Shown in pieces: positions 61,578-64,000 of a stretch of DNA of 64,000 nucleotides. The stretch lies in the NCBI GenBank assembly GCA_029194665.1, contig JARFXO010000002.1:674001-738000 (forward strand), in the 5' to 3' direction. Positions within the stretch are counted from its first letter, which is position 1; each line of letters begins with the position of its first letter. Below the pieces are notes generated by a model. It had not been told where the DNA came from and did no database searches. It saw only the letters and a list, made by a program, of their open reading frames with translations. The position numbers and the translations under genes are program-made. This DNA comes from Nitrospira sp. (lineage in GTDB: Bacteria; Nitrospirota; Nitrospiria; Nitrospirales; Nitrospiraceae).

Positions 61578-64000
61578 ATGAGTGCAGCGATGACATTGTT
61601 TCGCTTGAGCGGTGAGGGACAGGACCTCTTTGACGGCTCCGTGAACGGGATTGCCGTCGTAAAGCGCGTGAACGCGAAGGTGCTCAACGGCGACGGAGGC
61701 GTGTCCATTGATCGAGGCTTCGTCGACATGGCGCGGCACAAGGACCTGGACGGCCTGCAATCCTTCACCATCGATGCGGTCATCACCGCAAAAAGCGTGG
61801 GTGGAGCGCGTCAAAACATTGTCGAAGCGCAAACTCCTTCCGTGGCAATGTTCATCGAGGCGAACGGCAAGTTGATGGGGTCAGTGCACACGGCGGCCGG
61901 ATGGGTGGCACTGGACAGCGGCGCCACTCTCATCAAGGCGGGTGTGCCGCAGCGGGTCACGTTCACCCGCGATGGCGCCGGCAAGACCGAATTGCAAATC
62001 GATGCCCGCACGGTGGGAGGCGGAACGGCGCCCGGTGTCATCACGAACGTGGGGACGTCGGGCTTTCGCGTGGGCATGGGAATGGACGGCCGGACGTTCC
62101 CCTTTGCCGGAACCGTCACCGACCTGAGCATTCGCCAGGGGGTCGTGACACAGCAGTTTTTCACGTCGAAACAGCAGGAAGGGCAACGTCTGGAAACTTT
62201 AGTCAAACAAGCAGGCGTGATCAAAAAGATCGCCGTGCGTCTGCTTCCGGATGAAAGCCACGCACGGCTGCAACACGTCAAAGACATCATGCACGCGGCC
62301 GGGGTAAAGGCGCTCAGCGATCTCGATACCTTGCCGGTCCGGCAAGCCACGCCGCTCGCATGCGGCCAAGTTCTCGTCGCTCCCAAAAAGCAACCAACCG
62401 TGAAAGTCAAGTGGAGCGATATTGCAAAACAATTTCGATCGGGCGATCTCACCACGCGCCGTGAAGTGCTCGCTACTCACCTCACGAACCAAAACAGCAC
62501 GGCCTTCTTGAGCAAGCTCCCGGTGCAGCCAACGATCCACCTGCGCGAAACCCCGGGCCCCGAGGATGTGGAGACAAGAGACCTCTCCGCTCCAAGCGAC
62601 CCAGTGACTTCACGCGCTTCCCGGCTTGGCTTGCCGATCCGCATCACGGGCACGACGGTCAATACCACGACTCTCCTGAATTTCACCAACAACAAACTAA
62701 CGGCAATCACGCCGGGATTGCTGGACAAGCTCAAGACCAAGAAGCCCTCGGATTGGCCGACCACCGCCATAGCCATCGCTCAAGTCATGGAGTTGCGGAC
62801 GATTCCGATCGACAGCGCCGTGGTCATCGCGGGCACGCTCGATCTGACTGAGCAGCGATTGGTCGTGGAACCGAACGTCTCGACCCTCTATATCATTGCT
62901 GAGAACGTCATCTGCGGCAACAATGCAGCGATCACCTGGCGCCGACCCGGCGGCTCTACGCCGGCGCGTGCCGACAATCCGGATTTGAACGGCCGGGATT
63001 TCCCCGGCGTGCAAACCAAACACGATTCGCGAGACGGGCTGGACGGCGGGGACGGCATGCCGGGCCAATCCGGGACAGCAGGCGCAGCGGGGCGCCACGC
63101 ACCCAACATTGAAATGTGGGTCAAGAACATGACCGGCCTGCCGAATCTCGACTTTAACGGCGAGGACGGCATTCAGGGGGGGCGCGGCCAGCGCGGCGGT
63201 CGCGGTGGTCGCGGCGGCGGTGGCCATACAGGAAAACGCGTTTGGCTCTTTGGCTGGCATTGCACATCAGAAGGCGGCGACGGAGGTGACGGCGGAAACG
63301 GGGCGCGCGGCGGCGACGGCGGCCGAGGGGGAAACGGCGGGAATGCAGGCACCATTTCAATCGGCGTCTTGACCGGCACCCTCGCGAATACGGTGGTGAA
63401 CAAATCGTTCAAGATCAAGAACCAGGGCGGGCGCAAGGGTCCCGGCGGGTCTGGCGGCGCCGGCGGGTCTGGTGGGAGCGGCGGTCAGAGCGGGAACGGG
63501 GAGACTTGTCATGACGCCAAGAACGGCCATCCCGGCGCGCAAGGCCAGCCAGGCGCGCAAGGCCCTGCCGGGTTCAGCGACGGCAGTGATGCGCAGGTGA
63601 CCTTCTTCGAATTCAGCCAGGCGGCATGGGACGATCTGATGACGCGGCCCTGGATCACCCAATTGAGCCCGACTGACGTATTTCCCGGCGACACCCTTAC
63701 GATCCGTGGCAGCCGTTTCACGACGAACGATCGGGTGATGCTCGGCGCATCAGCGCTCGCTCCAACGGTCAACGCCGATGAGTCGATCTCCATCGCGATT
63801 CCTCTCACAATCACCGGCGGCGAACAACAGATCTTCGTGCGTCGGGCCGACGGAACGGAAAGCAATCGGTTGAATCTTGGGATCAAACCATTGCTCGATG
63901 TGCTGACCGATCCCCTGGCGCAGGGCAGCACCGTCAACCTGACCGGCAGGGCTTTCACGACCGGGGCTACCGTGCTGTTCAACGGTGGAACCATTCCCGC
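61578..64000 (+). CDS. Giant LamG-like / collagen-like / IPT-TIG protein, 3' end beyond window
   Basis: From an ATG with GGAGGG upstream the frame stays open for at least 807 codons to the window edge. Residues about 40-190 look like a LamG/concanavalin domain ('FTIDAVITAKS', 'VTFTRDGAGKTELQID', 'FPFAGTVTDLSIRQG'). Residues about 195-465 are of unknown type. About 470-675 are glycine-rich, with collagen-like GxxGxx runs ('GLDGGDGMPGQSGTAGAAGR', 'GRKGPGGSGGAGGSGGSGGQ', 'GHPGAQGQPGAQGPAG'). From 692 there is an IPT/TIG domain ('LSPTDVFPGDTLTIRGSRF') and a second one begins at about 771. No signal peptide is visible. Every minus-strand frame in this span is a shadow. Confidence 0.82.
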   Translation, partial: MSAAMTLFRLSGEGQDLFDGSVNGIAVVKRVNAKVLNGDGGVSIDRGFVDMARHKDLDGLQSFTIDAVITAKSVGGARQNIVEAQTPSVAMFIEANGKLMGSVHTAAGWVALDSGATLIKAGVPQRVTFTRDGAGKTELQIDARTVGGGTAPGVITNVGTSGFRVGMGMDGRTFPFAGTVTDLSIRQGVVTQQFFTSKQQEGQRLETLVKQAGVIKKIAVRLLPDESHARLQHVKDIMHAAGVKALSDLDTLPVRQATPLACGQVLVAPKKQPTVKVKWSDIAKQFRSGDLTTRREVLATHLTNQNSTAFLSKLPVQPTIHLRETPGPEDVETRDLSAPSDPVTSRASRLGLPIRITGTTVNTTTLLNFTNNKLTAITPGLLDKLKTKKPSDWPTTAIAIAQVMELRTIPIDSAVVIAGTLDLTEQRLVVEPNVSTLYIIAENVICGNNAAITWRRPGGSTPARADNPDLNGRDFPGVQTKHDSRDGLDGGDGMPGQSGTAGAAGRHAPNIEMWVKNMTGLPNLDFNGEDGIQGGRGQRGGRGGRGGGGHTGKRVWLFGWHCTSEGGDGGDGGNGARGGDGGRGGNGGNAGTISIGVLTGTLANTVVNKSFKIKNQGGRKGPGGSGGAGGSGGSGGQSGNGETCHDAKNGHPGAQGQPGAQGPAGFSDGSDAQVTFFEFSQAAWDDLMTRPWITQLSPTDVFPGDTLTIRGSRFTTNDRVMLGASALAPTVNADESISIAIPLTITGGEQQIFVRRADGTESNRLNLGIKPLLDVLTDPLAQGSTVNLTGRAFTTGATVLFNGGTIP

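Noticed and set aside
62976-63600. Repetitive-looking GC-rich DNA as a possible CRISPR or tandem repeat array
   Set aside because: There are no equal-length repeats or spacers; the periodicity is at codon level (Gly-x-x).
61811-63994. Chain of long minus-strand open frames (for example 61811-62455, 62697-63260, 63509-63994)
   Set aside because: They are antisense to one uninterrupted plus-strand frame that reads as sensible LamG, Gly-rich and IPT sequence. The minus frames are Pro/Arg/Cys-rich and broken, as expected for shadows.

Overview
The window looks like a bacterial chromosome from the Nitrospirota, most likely a Nitrospira-type nitrifier. This is inferred from gene content, overall composition and remembered gene neighbourhoods, not from a marker gene. 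There is no rRNA. The cell is clearly diderm: it has a complete Tol-Pal set, lipoprotein processing (LspA), Tat export, an HtrA protease and many lipobox proteins.

Layout. 1-9.8 kb: envelope and housekeeping genes (DUF4136 lipoprotein, lspA, DUF2959, YpfJ-type metallopeptidase, FUN14-like protein), a Fic/AbrB toxin-antitoxin pair, an HExxH peptide-hydroxylase-like protein divergent from an NFACT/RqcH-like protein, a response regulator, a 2OG-Fe(II) oxygenase and an RRM RNA-binding protein. 10.1-11.5 kb: an intact ISNCY-type insertion sequence with a perfect 16-bp target duplication. 11.5-19.9 kb: a leftward run of ABC exporter genes (split by a 190-bp fold-back repeat), a six-haem NapC-like cytochrome, mobB, moeA, an Mrp/Nbp35 ATPase, tatC and an HtrA protease. 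20.1-22.0 kb: a lipoprotein with a caspase-like fold that has lost both catalytic residues. 22.0-24.8 kb: a small accessory island with an IS3 orfA fragment, a two-gene TIR / TIR-like operon (possible defence system) and a Phd-RelE pair whose toxin carries an amber stop.

24.9-28.5 kb: a DUF2269 membrane protein, a secreted protein of tandem beta-sandwich repeats and a monohaem cytochrome c; two look-alike hairpin terminators flank the repeat-protein gene. 28.8-41.8 kb: one long leftward block, tolQ-tolR-tolA-tolB-pal-two cpoB-like genes-mutL-miaA-mtnP-pfkB-type kinase-TPR lipoprotein-rodZ. 41.9-42.2 kb: tRNA-Asp(GTC) and tRNA-Val(TAC). 42.3-55.4 kb: xerD, an LpoA-like binding protein, an M50 protease, trpS, small lipoproteins, a bifunctional-nuclease-family protein, an MBL hydrolase, a Ycf46-like AAA ATPase, an NlpC/P60 lipoprotein, DUF5069 and PilZ proteins.

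55.5-61.1 kb is a four-level nest of insertion sequences: IS21 inside IS3, inside IS1380, inside a decayed IS5. Terminal repeats and a target duplication can be read at every level. After about 0.5 kb of non-coding sequence, a very long open frame starts at 61578 and runs off the right edge: an LamG-like, glycine-rich (collagen-like), IPT/TIG-containing giant protein. All reverse-strand frames over it are shadows.

The most interesting items are the IS nest, the TIR operon, the pseudo-caspase, the giant protein, and the cluster of two putative protein hydroxylases around an RqcH-like factor. Family calls rest on motifs read by eye; no database search was run.
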